A stretch of 64,000 nucleotides of DNA from Streptomyces cavernae (GCF_004023625.1 NZ_RPDJ01000011.1:286389-350388); one strand, 5' to 3'. Counted from the first letter of the stretch, positions 7,401-14,440 are shown. Notes: generated by a model from the letters alone, not told the origin. Translations and numbers: made by a program.

Positions 7401-8380
7401 GTGACCACCCAGCTCCTCACACCCACCGACACGTACGCGGAGACGTGCACCTGCGGCCCCTGGAACCGCTACGCCTGCGGCCACTGCTACCACGACCAGT
7501 GTCTCGACTGCGGCTGGTGCACCATGGGCGACTGCCTGTGCCGCTGCGAGCACGGTCTCGGCTTCGCCCCGTCCGACAGCCCCGAGAACGGGCCGCAGTT
7601 CTGGCTCGGTGGACACCACGCCCGCTGGCTGTCCACCTGGAACGTGCCGATGTGCGTCTCGCGGAACACCCTCGCCAACGTCCGCACTCTGCCGCGGGCC
7701 GCCGAGATCTGGATGTGCGACTCCGCCGCCTTCTCCGAGATCGACGAACACGGCGAATGGACGTTCACCCCCTACCAGTGGGTGCGCGAGCTGCGCCGCT
7801 ACCGCGACGAGATCGGCCGCCTCGCCTGGGCCGGACCGCAGGACTGGAGATGTGCGAGCCCGACATGATCGCCAAAACCGGCCTGACCGTCGCGAAGCAC
7901 ATCGACCTGACCGTCGGCAACTTCATCGACCTCATGTCGATCGACGACCAACTGCCGATCTACCCCAGCGTCCAGGGATGGACGGTCGCCGACTACGAAC
8001 ACTGCGTCGACCTGTACGAACGGCGCGGCGTCGACCTGACCGCGTACCCGTGGGTCGGTGTCGGCTCCATCTGCCGCCGCAAGACCATCCGCGAGCCCTT
8101 CGCGATTCTGTCGACACTCGCCGCGATGGGGCTGCGCCTACACGGCTACGGCCTCAAGGGCGACGCGCTCGCCGCTTGCGCCGAGTGGCTCGCCTCCGCC
8201 GACTCCATGGCCTGGTCCGCCGACGCCCGCTGGGCCGCCTTGAGGACCGGCCCGCTGCCCGAGTGCGTCGGCACGCACAAGGCCTGCTCGAACTGCATCC
8301 GCTGGGCAATGCGCTGGCGCGAGAAGACTCTCGCCGCGCTGCGCGCCCCCCGCCAGATGAGCCTCACCCTCGCCACCTGA
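7401..8380 (+). pseudogene. DpdA/queuine-TGT-like protein (DUF7221-type), frameshifted
   Basis: The first part (GTG 7401 to TGA 7868) reads a Cys-rich N-terminus (CTCGPWNRYACGHCYHDQC), then WLGGHHARWLS and MCDSAAFSEI. The second (from ATG 7850, other frame, to 8380) reads MCEPDMIAKTGLTVAKH, PSVQGWTVADYEHCVDLY and WVGVGSICRR, ending with a Cys pair (CVGTHKACSNC). Together they form one TIM-barrel protein of the TGT/DpdA type. That family exchanges guanine for a 7-deazapurine in DNA or tRNA. One missing base near 7847-7849 splits it; the second half could start on its own. No 7-deazapurine pathway genes are nearby. Confidence 0.7.
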
Positions 8381-8401
8381 CCACCCGACAGGAGACTCCT
8401 C

Positions 8402-8611
8402 ATGCCGTACGTCGTCCCTGCCCTCACCCGCGCCGAAGTCGACACCGTCAGCCGCACCAACCCGAAACCCGACGACTGCGAGCAGTGCCGCCCCGGCTTC
8501 CCCGTCCCGCACTGGCCCAGCCCCGTTGCCTGCCGCTCCACCTTCCACCGCGACGACAACGGAATCGAACGCCTGTCCGGTATCCACTGCACCTGCGACT
8601 ACTGCTTCTGA
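8402..8611 (+). CDS. Small Cys-rich hypothetical protein, 69 aa
   Basis: ATG with AGGAG 7 nt upstream, 21 nt after the DpdA-like gene. It has DDCEQCRPGF near the middle and ends HCTCDYCF, two Cys pairs that probably bind zinc. Function unknown. Confidence 0.6.
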   Translation: MPYVVPALTRAEVDTVSRTNPKPDDCEQCRPGFPVPHWPSPVACRSTFHRDDNGIERLSGIHCTCDYCF

Positions 8612-8633
8612 CCCCAACCCCCGTCCCTTCCCC

Positions 8634-8668
8634 GGCCCCCGCACCGCGCGGGGGCCGTTCCCTTTTCC
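8634..8668 (+). terminator. Intrinsic terminator
   Basis: The perfect 9-bp stem GGCCCCCGC/GCGGGGGCC (8634-8642, 8648-8656) is followed by a pyrimidine run GTTCCCTTTTCCCC. It closes the unit that ends with the 8402 gene. Confidence 0.75.
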
Positions 8669-8715
8669 CCCTGCCACACAATCCGGCCGGCCGTCGGCCG
8701 ATTGGAGGTTTCGCC

Positions 8716-9423
8716 ATGCCTGAACTCGTCCGCTGGGCGATCCCCGCCATCCTGCTGTCCTCCGTACTCGGCGCGCTCGTCGCCGTGCTGTGGGAACGCT
8801 GGCACCCCACCTCGTACCCGTACACCCCCGAGCACCGGGCCAACCTCAGAGCGTCCCGCACCCGCTACTGGCGCGAGGAACTCGCCGAATGGCGCCGCGT
8901 CGCCGCCGAGCGGAAAGCGGAGGTAGCTCGGGCCGCCGCCCTCGACGCCGCCGCCATCGAAGCGACCGCGCGATACGAACAAACCCTCCCGCACACCATG
9001 CACGAGACGGCCAGGCAACCCCCGCACCGAACCAGCGTCACCCCGAACCCGCCCAGCCCGTACGCCGACGCAGACCACCGCTACCGCCACCTGTTTCCCG
9101 TCCTGTGGCCCGAACTCCTCGGCGACCCCGAAGCCGGCCTACTCCTCACCGGCTGCGGGCGGCTCGCCGTCGTCCCCGACGAACCGCTCGACGACGTACG
9201 TAACCACGACCTGCTCCCTGACGGACTGTGCCCGATCTGCGTGGCCGTCATGAACGGCAGCGCACCGCCGCTCTACCCCATCGGCGCGTGCCGCCAGTGC
9301 GAAGCCCGTACAGCACACAACGGGCTGTGCGCCGAGTGCCGCATCGAGCAACACGAGGCCTGGCAGGCGGCCCGCGGACAGGCCACGGACACCGCGACCG
9401 CCATCGACGGGACGGCCACATGA
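8716..9423 (+). CDS. Membrane-anchored hypothetical protein, 235 aa
   Basis: ATG with GGAGG 7 nt upstream. Residues 6-26 (WAIPAILLSSVLGALVAVLW) form one transmembrane helix. A charged coiled-coil-like segment follows (about residues 35-80, REELAEWRRVAAERKAEV). Near the C-terminus are CPIC and CRQCEART...CAEC, a likely zinc-binding domain facing the cytoplasm or the outside. Function unknown. It overlaps the next gene by 4 nt (ATGA). Confidence 0.65.
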   Translation: MPELVRWAIPAILLSSVLGALVAVLWERWHPTSYPYTPEHRANLRASRTRYWREELAEWRRVAAERKAEVARAAALDAAAIEATARYEQTLPHTMHETARQPPHRTSVTPNPPSPYADADHRYRHLFPVLWPELLGDPEAGLLLTGCGRLAVVPDEPLDDVRNHDLLPDGLCPICVAVMNGSAPPLYPIGACRQCEARTAHNGLCAECRIEQHEAWQAARGQATDTATAIDGTAT

Positions 9424-9635
9424 GCGAGCAGGCCGAACTGTTCCCCATCCCGCCTACCGGCTCCAACACCCCAGCCCGGCCGCTCACTTCAGGCGGCCGG
9501 GCGGTTCGCGTCAAACGGGCCTGCAACGGCTGCGGCCACACCATCGGCGACGCCACCGACGCCGAGATCGAAGCCTGTATCGCTGGCACGCCGCTGCCCG
9601 ACAACCGCGACCAGTGCCCCCACTGCGCCAGCTAG
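9420..9635 (+). CDS. Small zinc-ribbon-like protein, 71 aa
   Basis: ATG overlaps the previous stop by 4 nt. The C-terminal half has CNGCGHTIGD and CPHC, two CxxC pairs typical of a zinc ribbon. It is probably co-translated with the membrane protein upstream. Confidence 0.6.
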   Translation: MSEQAELFPIPPTGSNTPARPLTSGGRAVRVKRACNGCGHTIGDATDAEIEACIAGTPLPDNRDQCPHCAS

Positions 9636-9648
9636 CAGAAAGACCCCC

Positions 9649-10049
9649 GTGCCCGCCCGACGAGCCCGCCCCACCGACACCAGCCCAACCACCCCAGTCC
9701 TCAGCAGCGTTGAGCTCGCCGTCCTCGAAGGCCGGGTCAACGGCCTCACCTACATGGCACTCGCCGCCCGCCTGAACTACGCCTACAGCAGCACCAAAGA
9801 CGTCGGCGAACGCGTCCTGCGCAAACTCAATCCCGCGACATGGCCCACGCCGTCTACCTCGCCTGCCACGCCGGCCTCCTCGACGGCCGCCGCCAGCGCC
9901 ACGGCGACCACGCAGGCTTCGCCGCCCACGTACGCCGCGGCGAAGACCCCTGGGACTGCCCGGCATGCGCCGCAGGAGAACGCGCCTACCGGCAAGCACA
10001 GAAGGCCACAGCGCGTAACCAAACCCCACCCGTGAAACGGACAACTTAG
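9649..10049 (+). pseudogene. Small LuxR-type regulator, frameshifted
   Basis: GTG 9649 opens a frame with a LuxR/GerE-like helix-turn-helix (LSSVELAVLEGRVNGLTYMA, then KDVGERVLRKL). The reading continues in another frame as MAHAVYLACHAGLLDG, HGDHAGFAAHVRRGEDPWDC and PACAAGERAYRQAQ, ending at 10049. Together they make one regulator of a type common on Streptomyces plasmids. Losing one base near 9829-9834 explains the break. As written, the first frame instead runs to 10035 with a Ser/Thr/Pro-rich nonsense tail. Confidence 0.7.
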
Positions 10050-10104
10050 ACACCTTCACGGGCTGGGCGCTCACACACCGTCCCATCAGCCAGCGGAGGA
10101 CCAC

Positions 10105-10146
10105 GTGACCCGTAACCCCCCGCCCGACCTCACCCCCCGCCCATGA
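10105..10146 (+). CDS. 13-codon leader-type ORF
   Basis: GCGGAGGA is followed by GTG 10105 and a 13-residue, Pro-rich frame (VTRNPPPDLTPRP). Its TGA overlaps the ATG of the next gene as ATGA. The spacing suggests coupled translation; the peptide itself may have no function. Confidence 0.4.
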   Translation: MTRNPPPDLTPRP

Positions 10147-10319
10147 ACCCCGGAGTCATCGGTGCCGCCGCCGCCCTCATCGCCCTCATCTCTCTCTGGG
10201 CCGCGATCCACCTCAGCCTCCGCGAACGACCCAATCCCGGACGACGCCGCGCACGCCCCTCACGCGGCCGCCACCGCCGCCCTCGACTCCTCACCCAACG
10301 CCGCACCCGCCGCTCCTGA
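10143..10319 (+). CDS. Small membrane protein, 58 aa
   Basis: One transmembrane helix at residues 4-25 (GVIGAAAALIALISLWAAIH) is followed by a very basic Arg-rich tail (residues 27-58) that should stay in the cytoplasm. It starts in the ATGA overlap with the short leader frame. Size and layout resemble small spread or transfer-associated plasmid proteins, but no family can be named. Confidence 0.5.
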   Translation: MNPGVIGAAAALIALISLWAAIHLSLRERPNPGRRRARPSRGRHRRPRLLTQRRTRRS

Positions 10320-10405
10320 ACAGCCCACCAGGACCCAGGTCATGACGGTCGGGGCGCCACCAGTAGGTCATGGTGGTTCGCGTGCGGGAGCTGTCCTGCG
10401 GGCGT

Positions 10406-10445
10406 GCGACGTCCCCAGTCGGGTCGAGCGGCCGGGGGCGTCGCG
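10406..10445 (-). terminator. Conserved-loop hairpin, degenerate copy
   Basis: The GCGACGTCCCC arm pairs with GGGGGCGTCGC; the apex carries GGTCGAG (CTCGACC on the minus strand). It lies beyond the 10499 gene. Confidence 0.45.
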
Positions 10446-10458
10446 GCGCAGCAGAAAG

Positions 10459-10484
10459 CCCGGCGTCCCTCGTGGGGAGCCGGG
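10459..10484 (-). terminator. Hairpin after the 10499-10690 gene
   Basis: CCCGGC-GTCCC pairs with GGGGA-GCCGGG around a 4-nt loop, 15 nt past the stop. It is a likely terminator for the leftmost leftward unit. Confidence 0.55.
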
Positions 10485-10498
10485 CCGCCGGTTCGCTG

Positions 10499-10690
10499 TC
10501 AGGAGGCTGTCTGCTCGCGCTGTGCCCGCCGTGCTGCGCGCTCTGCGTTCACGCGCTCCTGGCGCTGCGCCCAGGTCTCCGGCGCGGCCTCTATCTTCCG
10601 GCCGATCTTCGCGCGCTGCGCCGAGCGCACGGTTGCCGAGGTGACCCGCTGCTGCTGGTTCGCGGTGTCGGAGGTGAGGGGGTTCAGCAT
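10499..10690 (-). CDS. Small basic helical protein, 63 aa
   Basis: ATG 10690 has GAGGAG 5-10 nt upstream. The product is Arg/Ala/Gln-rich and helical (RSAQRAKIGRKIEAAPETWA, then Arg/Ala repeats). No family recognised. It is the only gene of the leftmost leftward array unit, expressed from the promoter at 10746-10774. Confidence 0.6.
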   Translation of the reverse strand: MLNPLTSDTANQQQRVTSATVRSAQRAKIGRKIEAAPETWAQRQERVNAERAARRAQREQTAS

Positions 10691-10745
10691 GTCGGGCTCC
10701 TCGTGTCGGTGGGGCCGGTGTGTCCGTGCCCCGTTCACAAGACTT

Positions 10746-10774
10746 ATAGTACTGGAGTCCCGACGTGAAAACAA
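10746..10774 (-). promoter_or_regulatory. Array promoter P1
   Basis: -35 TTGTTT (10769-10774), a 17-nt spacer with CACGTCGGGAC, -10 TACTAT (10746-10751). The leader carries a GGGGC/GCCCC hairpin before the ribosome site. It drives the 10499 gene. Confidence 0.75.
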
Positions 10775-10793
10775 GTCCTGTCAGGAACACGCT

Positions 10794-10823
10794 GCGCCCC
10801 GGCCTGGTCGAGTGGCCGGGGCG
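10794..10823 (-). terminator. Conserved-loop hairpin (CTCGACC family)
   Basis: Stem CGCCCCGGCC/GGCCGGGGCG with minus-strand loop ACTCGACCA, just after the 10836 gene stop. Confidence 0.75.
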
Positions 10824-10835
10824 GGCGGTGGCGGG

Positions 10836-11105
10836 TCAGGACTTGCGGCGGTTGATGGCGGAGAGGGTGACGCCGTGGGCGGCGAGCGCGCGGCAGATGT
10901 TGCCCCGGACCCAGCCGCCCCAGCCGTCGGACTTGTACTCGGCCATGAACCGCTTGTGCAGCGGATGCTGGCGGTTGGGGGAGAAGGTCGCGGCCAGCTC
11001 GTAGGCCAGGGTCACGGTGTCCCGCGGGCCGTCGAACAGCTCTCGAGAAGCCTCGTCGTCCTCGCGGTCCCAGTAGCTGTGTAGGAGCGGGGTGTTGTCC
11101 GCCAT
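10836..11105 (-). CDS. Hypothetical protein, 89 aa
   Basis: ATG with AAGGAAGACC upstream. A compact acidic/helical protein with several Trp (HSYWDREDDEASRELFDGPR, SDGWGGWVRGN) and a C-terminal ALAAHGVTLSAINRRKS. No family recognised. It is second gene of the unit driven by P2, separated from the first by a conserved-loop hairpin. Confidence 0.6.
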   Translation of the reverse strand: MADNTPLLHSYWDREDDEASRELFDGPRDTVTLAYELAATFSPNRQHPLHKRFMAEYKSDGWGGWVRGNICRALAAHGVTLSAINRRKS

Positions 11106-11139
11106 CGGGTCTTCCTTGGTTGGTTTGGAGTTCGGGGAC

Positions 11140-11170
11140 GCGTGCCCGGCCGAGCCGAGCGGCCGGGCGC
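11140..11170 (-). terminator. Conserved-loop hairpin, loop variant
   Basis: GCGTGCCCGGCC pairs with GGCCGGGCGC; the loop reads GCTCGGCTC on the minus strand, one change in the core. It lies between two genes of one unit, so it cannot be a complete terminator. Confidence 0.65.
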
Positions 11171-11178
11171 AGTGGAGG

Positions 11179-11448
11179 TCAGTAGCCGAGGGCGTCCGCT
11201 GCGGCGTCCATAAGGTCGAGCGTCGTCCGTAGGGGGGCCGTGATGTCCAGGGGCTCGGTGCTGCCGCTGGCGGACCGGCCGGCGATCCGGGCCGTGGGCA
11301 GCTCGCCGCTGGTGGACGGCGAGATCACGACCGTCCAGGTGTAGGAGCGGTAGTCAACCTCGGCGGTCAGTTCGACGCCAGTGCGCGTCCAGTTGCCCAG
11401 GCCGGCGACGGCGGAGAAGACGAGCTCGGGGGCGATGGTGGCGTTCAT
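11179..11448 (-). CDS. Hypothetical protein, 89 aa
   Basis: ATG 11448 follows GAGGAGGACC. Predicted mostly beta (VELTAEVDYRSYTWTVVISP) with a C-terminal helix (TTLDLMDAAADALGY). No family recognised. First gene after P2. Confidence 0.6.
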   Translation of the reverse strand: MNATIAPELVFSAVAGLGNWTRTGVELTAEVDYRSYTWTVVISPSTSGELPTARIAGRSASGSTEPLDITAPLRTTLDLMDAAADALGY

Positions 11449-11503
11449 GGTGGTCCTCCTCGGATCGTGGGGGCCGGTCTTCCGTGCCCGTTCGACAAGA
11501 CCT

Positions 11504-11532
11504 ATAGTACACCCGTCCCGACGTGAAAATAA
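11504..11532 (-). promoter_or_regulatory. Array promoter P2
   Basis: -35 TTATTT (11527-11532), 17-nt spacer with CACGTCGGGAC, -10 TACTAT (11504-11509). Conserved leader words TCTTGTC and CGGGC follow. Drives the 11179 and 10836 genes. Confidence 0.75.
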
Positions 11533-11549
11533 GTGGAGGGGAAAGCAAA

Positions 11550-11579
11550 CGCCCCGGCCAAGTCGAGTAGCCGGGGCGC
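11550..11579 (-). terminator. Conserved-loop hairpin (CTCGACC family)
   Basis: Stem CGCCCCGGC/GCCGGGGCG with minus-strand loop ACTCGACTT, downstream of the 11596 pseudogene. Confidence 0.75.
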
Positions 11580-11595
11580 AGCCTCAGGAGGGAGG

Positions 11596-11884
11596 TCAGT
11601 CGGTGGCGTCCAGCGCCGCCACAGCGGCCACCAGAGCCTTGCGGCCAGCCTCGTTCACCGTGAAGGCCAGGCCGTCACCGGCCACGACCAGGCCGCGCTT
11701 GGCCAGGGCCGCGCGGGTCCGTCCGTCGGTCGTCTCGCCGAGCTCCAGGGCGGCAGCCATGGCCGGGCTGACGATCCGCTCGGCCGGGTCCTTGGCGTTC
11801 GTCCGCTTCTTGTAGATCTCCAGGCGGCGCGCCCACTCAGCCTTCGCGGCCTCGCGGATCGTCTCGGCGTCGTCCGCGAGCTGG
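11596..11884 (-). pseudogene. Truncated paralogue of the 24208-24954 protein
   Basis: This leftward frame matches the C-terminal third of the 24208 gene. ERLEIYKKRT-type, DPAERIVSPAMAAALELGET and TDGRTRAALAKRGL stretches are nearly the same as there. Coding sequence begins directly at the -10 box of P3, with no Shine-Dalgarno and no ATG, GTG or TTG before the homologous part. A deletion seems to have removed the leader and the first two thirds of the gene, joining the promoter to the C-terminal domain. A leaderless unusual start cannot be excluded. Confidence 0.65.
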
Positions 11885-11913
11885 AGAGTACACCCGTCCC
11901 GACGTGAAAGCAA
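11885..11913 (-). promoter_or_regulatory. Array promoter P3
   Basis: -35 TTGCTT (11908-11913), spacer with CACGTCGGGAC, -10 TACTCT (11885-11890). Fused directly to the truncated gene body at 11884, without a leader. Confidence 0.7.
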
Positions 11914-11931
11914 GTGGAGACATGAAACAAA

Positions 11932-11968
11932 CCGCGCCCCCAGCCAGGTCGAACAGCTGGGGGCGCGG
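11932..11968 (-). terminator. Conserved-loop hairpin (CTCGACC family)
   Basis: A 14-bp stem CCGCGCCCCCAGC.../...GCTGGGGGCGCGG with minus-strand loop GTTCGACCT, after the 11977 gene. Confidence 0.75.
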
Positions 11969-11976
11969 AGCCGGGG

Positions 11977-12324
11977 TCAATCGGTGGAGCCCACCCCGGG
12001 GCAGCGATTCAGGTCGTCGCTCTGATAGGTGCCCATCGCGTGGGCCGGGTGGGGCCAGAGCGCGCCGCACTTCCCGTACGCCTCGCGGTCCAGGAACGGC
12101 CCGTCGCCCCAGCAGTAGCGGGAACGGCCGTATCGGGTCCAGTGATGGCCGGGGTGGTCCCACTGTCCGCAGTGGGACCTCGGGGTCCGCTCGTCGCGGA
12201 CGTCGTCCACCAGGTCGCGCGCCGCGGCGAGTGCGGCAGCGAAGGCGTCCAGCTTCTCAGGGCTTATGGCGGCGACCGCCTCACGGCTGAGGTAGTCGAA
12301 GTCGGTCGTGGAGGGCTTCTCCAT
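11977..12324 (-). CDS. Hypothetical protein with Cys/His/Trp-rich C-terminal half, 115 aa
   Basis: ATG 12324 with GGGAGAACC upstream. Residues 1-45 are helical (LDAFAAALAAARDLVDDVRD). The rest has SHCGQWDHPGHHW, RYCWGDGP, KCGALWPHPAHAM and RCPG: four Cys and several His that may bind a metal. No family recognised. Second gene after P4. Confidence 0.6.
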   Translation of the reverse strand: MEKPSTTDFDYLSREAVAAISPEKLDAFAAALAAARDLVDDVRDERTPRSHCGQWDHPGHHWTRYGRSRYCWGDGPFLDREAYGKCGALWPHPAHAMGTYQSDDLNRCPGVGSTD

Positions 12325-12351
12325 AGGTTCTCCCGTCGGGGCTCGTAGCGG

Positions 12352-12388
12352 GCTGCGCCCCGGCCAGGTCGAGTAGCCGGAGCGCAGC
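12352..12388 (-). terminator. Conserved-loop hairpin (CTCGACC family)
   Basis: GCTGCGCCCCGGCC pairs with AGCCGGAGCGCAGC; minus-strand loop ACTCGACCT. It lies between the two genes of the P4 unit. Confidence 0.75.
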
Positions 12389-12402
12389 GATGGTGTGCGA
12401 GG

Positions 12403-12699
12403 TCAGTCCGCGAACGTGACTTCGGGCCAGTAGACGGTGATGCCGTCGCGGCCCGCCGTGTCGGTCCTGACGTGCTCGGCGAGGTCGAGGACCTGGTCGT
12501 CACGGCCCCCTTGGGCGAACTGGAGGGCCAGCGCGGTGACGAAGGTCGCGAACTTGCCGGACGGGATGTCGACAGCCGCGCAGGCGGAGCCGTACATGCC
12601 GCGGCCGGAGTAGGCGTACCGGAGGCTGTAGTCCTCCTCGTCGATGCCGGCCGCATCCAGAGCGGTGGTGACGTCCTGACGGTCGAGAGTGATGATCAC
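12403..12699 (-). CDS. Hypothetical protein, paralogue of 14040-14318, 98 aa
   Basis: GTG 12699 is chosen because GAAAGGA lies 7-8 nt upstream. It begins VIITLDRQDVTTALDAAGID and ends VYWPEVTFAD. The rightward gene at 14040 has the same plan: an SR/KxLTEA-type start, a DIPSGK/TLPAGR-like centre, a helix, and a YWPxxxxAD end. Together they define one small protein family of the array, function unknown. Confidence 0.65.
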   Translation of the reverse strand: MIITLDRQDVTTALDAAGIDEEDYSLRYAYSGRGMYGSACAAVDIPSGKFATFVTALALQFAQGGRDDQVLDLAEHVRTDTAGRDGITVYWPEVTFAD

Positions 12700-12755
12700 G
12701 CGGTGGTCCTTTCGGGTTGGGTGGGGCCGGTTGTTCCGGCCCCGCTGCAAGACCT

Positions 12756-12784
12756 ATAGTACTTCCGTCCCGACTCATTTACAA
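12756..12784 (-). promoter_or_regulatory. Array promoter P4
   Basis: -35 TTGTAA (12779-12784), spacer with a diverged ATGAGTCGGGAC, -10 TACTAT (12756-12761). The leader has a GGGGCCGG/CCGGCCCC hairpin. Drives the 12403 and 11977 genes. Confidence 0.7.
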
Positions 12785-12803
12785 GTCGGGACGATAGCAA
12801 AAT

Positions 12804-13094
12804 TCACGTCCGTGCGCGCCCGCACGTGTGGATCTTGCCGTCGCTGTCGATCGCTGCTGCCGTCATGTAGACCTCGCGCAGATTCGGATACGCGCCGGCG
12901 TTCGCCTTCACGCATTCCTGCTTCACGATCGCCTCCGCGCTCTTGCGCATGTCCGCCTCCGTCACGTAAGCAACGTCACGCGTGGAGTTGTCGTGAAAAC
13001 CCAGGTAAATGACGTATCCAACCGGTTCGCTCCAGTTGGCCCCCTTGTGCTCGCATGCCTGCTCGCACGCCTGCGGAATCTCGACAACGCTCAC
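12804..13094 (-). CDS. Hypothetical protein, paralogue of 13188-13589, 96 aa
   Basis: GTG 13094 with AAGGGAGG upstream. It has Cys residues near both ends (CEQACEH; HTCGRART) and a central PVGYVIYLGFHDNSTRDVAY. The neighbouring 13188 gene has the matching VIGYVVAYSHL and TDIAYV. A helix with KSAEAIVKQE follows, as in the neighbour. No known family. Confidence 0.65.
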   Translation of the reverse strand: MSVVEIPQACEQACEHKGANWSEPVGYVIYLGFHDNSTRDVAYVTEADMRKSAEAIVKQECVKANAGAYPNLREVYMTAAAIDSDGKIHTCGRART

Positions 13095-13139
13095 GATTGC
13101 CTCCCTTCGTCGGCCGCCCCGTGCGGCCGAACAACACCT

Positions 13140-13168
13140 GCAATACATCCGCCCCGACCTAGATGCAA
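13140..13168 (-). promoter_or_regulatory. Array promoter P5, diverged
   Basis: -35 TTGCAT (13163-13168), spacer with GGTCGGGGC, -10 TATTGC (13140-13145). This is the least conserved copy. A CGGCCG/CGGCCG leader hairpin follows. Drives the 12804 gene. Confidence 0.55.
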
Positions 13169-13187
13169 GTCGGGACGAGTGAACAAA

Positions 13188-13589
13188 TTAGGAGGTGCGG
13201 TGCCAATTGCGGTACACCCAGTGGATCACCGCGTACGTCGCCTTTACCTCGCCCCGCTGGATCCGCGCGAGTGCCTCGTCCCGCATCTTGCGGGCCTGCG
13301 CGTACGACTGCGCGCCCCCCACGTACGCGATGTCCGTGAAGCGCACGCCGGCGTCCGAGAGGTGGCTGTAGGCCACCACGTAGCCGATGACGTCGTGCAG
13401 GCCGTGCTGGCAGTGCGCGCAGTACTCGCTCGGGCGTAGCGGCGGGATCTCGTACGACCGGACGCTGCCGGGCGCGGACCCGGGGGCGGTGTCCTCGGGC
13501 CGGGTCATCGCCCAGTTCGCGCGGAAGGTGACCGACGCGGAGTCGGGCTGGTCCGCGCCCAGGTTGATCATGTCCGGCTGCTCGTTCAT
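13188..13589 (-). CDS. Hypothetical protein, paralogue of 12804-13094, 133 aa
   Basis: ATG 13589 with GGGAGGGAC upstream. A polar N-terminal extension of about 45 residues precedes YCAHCQHGLHDVIGYVVAYS, a CxxC plus the strand shared with the 12804 protein. A helix (YAQARKMRDEALARIQRGEV) and a Trp/His-containing tail (VIHWVYRNWHRTS) follow. Function unknown. It is the first leftward gene from the divergence point. Confidence 0.65.
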   Translation of the reverse strand: MNEQPDMINLGADQPDSASVTFRANWAMTRPEDTAPGSAPGSVRSYEIPPLRPSEYCAHCQHGLHDVIGYVVAYSHLSDAGVRFTDIAYVGGAQSYAQARKMRDEALARIQRGEVKATYAVIHWVYRNWHRTS

Positions 13590-13647
13590 GTGCCGTCCCT
13601 CCCGGGGTGATCGCGGGCCGGTCGTTCCGGTCCGCCTGCAATTACCA

Positions 13648-13676
13648 ACAGTACACATGTCCCGACGTGAAATCAA
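13648..13676 (-). promoter_or_regulatory. Array promoter P6 (leftward half of the divergent pair)
   Basis: -35 TTGATT (13671-13676), spacer with CACGTCGGGAC, -10 TACTGT (13648-13653). It stands 12 nt from the -35 of P7, so the two operators lie side by side. Confidence 0.75.
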
Positions 13677-13688
13677 GAGGGATTAGAC

Positions 13689-13717
13689 TTGTATTCACGT
13701 CGGGACACCTGTACGTT
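13689..13717 (+). promoter_or_regulatory. Array promoter P7 (rightward half of the divergent pair)
   Basis: -35 TTGTAT (13689-13694), spacer with CACGTCGGGAC, -10 TACGTT (13712-13717). Drives the 13772 and 14040 genes. Confidence 0.7.
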
Positions 13718-13771
13718 CGGATCATCGAGCCGGCCCCACCGGCCCCAACGACTGACAGTGGAGGCGCCGCG

Positions 13772-14008
13772 GTGGATCGCATCGAGAAGTTCGACGAGCT
13801 GGACGAGGGCACCGTCGAGTACCGAATGGTCGAACACCTGCGCAAGATCATGCAGGAGCTCGGCAGTGAGCCGTCCGACCGCGAGTACCACGAGATCCAG
13901 GAGCTGTGGGAGCAGGACTTCATCCGGCTCGACCAGAACGGCCACCCCCACCTGACCGACAAGGCGGTGATGGCCCAAGAGGTCATGCAGGCCATCGCCG
14001 GCCTCTGA
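13772..14008 (+). CDS. Hypothetical protein, paralogue of 19134 protein, 78 aa
   Basis: GTG 13772 with GTGGAGG upstream. It starts VDRIEKFDELDEGTVEYRMV and contains WEQDFIRLDQNGHPHLTDKA. The 19134 protein has the matching WEKDFVRIDSDGRAHLTEKG. The helix-strand-strand-helix pattern could be a small winged-helix-like fold, but no family can be named. Confidence 0.6.
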   Translation: MDRIEKFDELDEGTVEYRMVEHLRKIMQELGSEPSDREYHEIQELWEQDFIRLDQNGHPHLTDKAVMAQEVMQAIAGL

Positions 14009-14039
14009 CAACAGACCCCACCAGCGAAAGGACCACCGC

Positions 14040-14318
14040 GTGACGCTCGGACTCTCCCGCAAACACCTCACCGAAGCGTGCGAGCGGGCCGACATCTGGG
14101 GCTACCAGCTCCTCGACGCCCACCCCGGCCGCGAAGGCGCAGGCCCCGGCCTGACCCTCCCAGCCGGTCGCCTTGACTCCTTCCTCGAGGCCCTGGTGCT
14201 GACCCTCATCGAGGGCGGCCACGGCGCCGACGCCGGCGAGGTCTCCCGCCGGGTCTGCGTCGAGCCCAAGCGGAGCGCCCTCGTGGCCTACTGGCCGGGC
14301 GCTGGCCTGGCCGACTGA
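14040..14318 (+). CDS. Hypothetical protein, paralogue of 12403-12699, 92 aa
   Basis: GTG with GAAAGGACC upstream. Begins VTLGLSRKHLTEACERADIW and ends AYWPGAGLAD, matching the plan of the 12403 protein on the other strand. It is the second gene of the P7 unit and is followed by a conserved-loop hairpin. Function unknown. Confidence 0.65.
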   Translation: MTLGLSRKHLTEACERADIWGYQLLDAHPGREGAGPGLTLPAGRLDSFLEALVLTLIEGGHGADAGEVSRRVCVEPKRSALVAYWPGAGLAD

Positions 14319-14330
14319 CCCGCCCACCCT

Positions 14331-14359
14331 GCCTCCGGCCACTCGACCTGGGCCGAGGC
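14331..14359 (+). terminator. Conserved-loop hairpin (CTCGACC family)
   Basis: GCCTCCGGCC pairs with GGCCGAGGC around loop ACTCGACCTG, 12 nt after the 14040 gene stop and just before P8. Confidence 0.75.
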
Positions 14360-14370
14360 AGTGACCCAAC

Positions 14371-14399
14371 TTGTTTTCACGCTTGGTCGCATGTATTAT
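14371..14399 (+). promoter_or_regulatory. Array promoter P8
   Basis: -35 TTGTTT (14371-14376), spacer with CACGCTTGGTC, -10 TATTAT (14394-14399). The leader hairpin GGCGGGGC/GCCCCGCC spans 14407-14427. Drives the CTG-start gene and the DUF3560-type gene. Confidence 0.75.
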
Positions 14400-14440
14400 T
14401 TGTTCTGGCGGGGCACCCGGCCCCGCCAGAAGGGAGCCCC

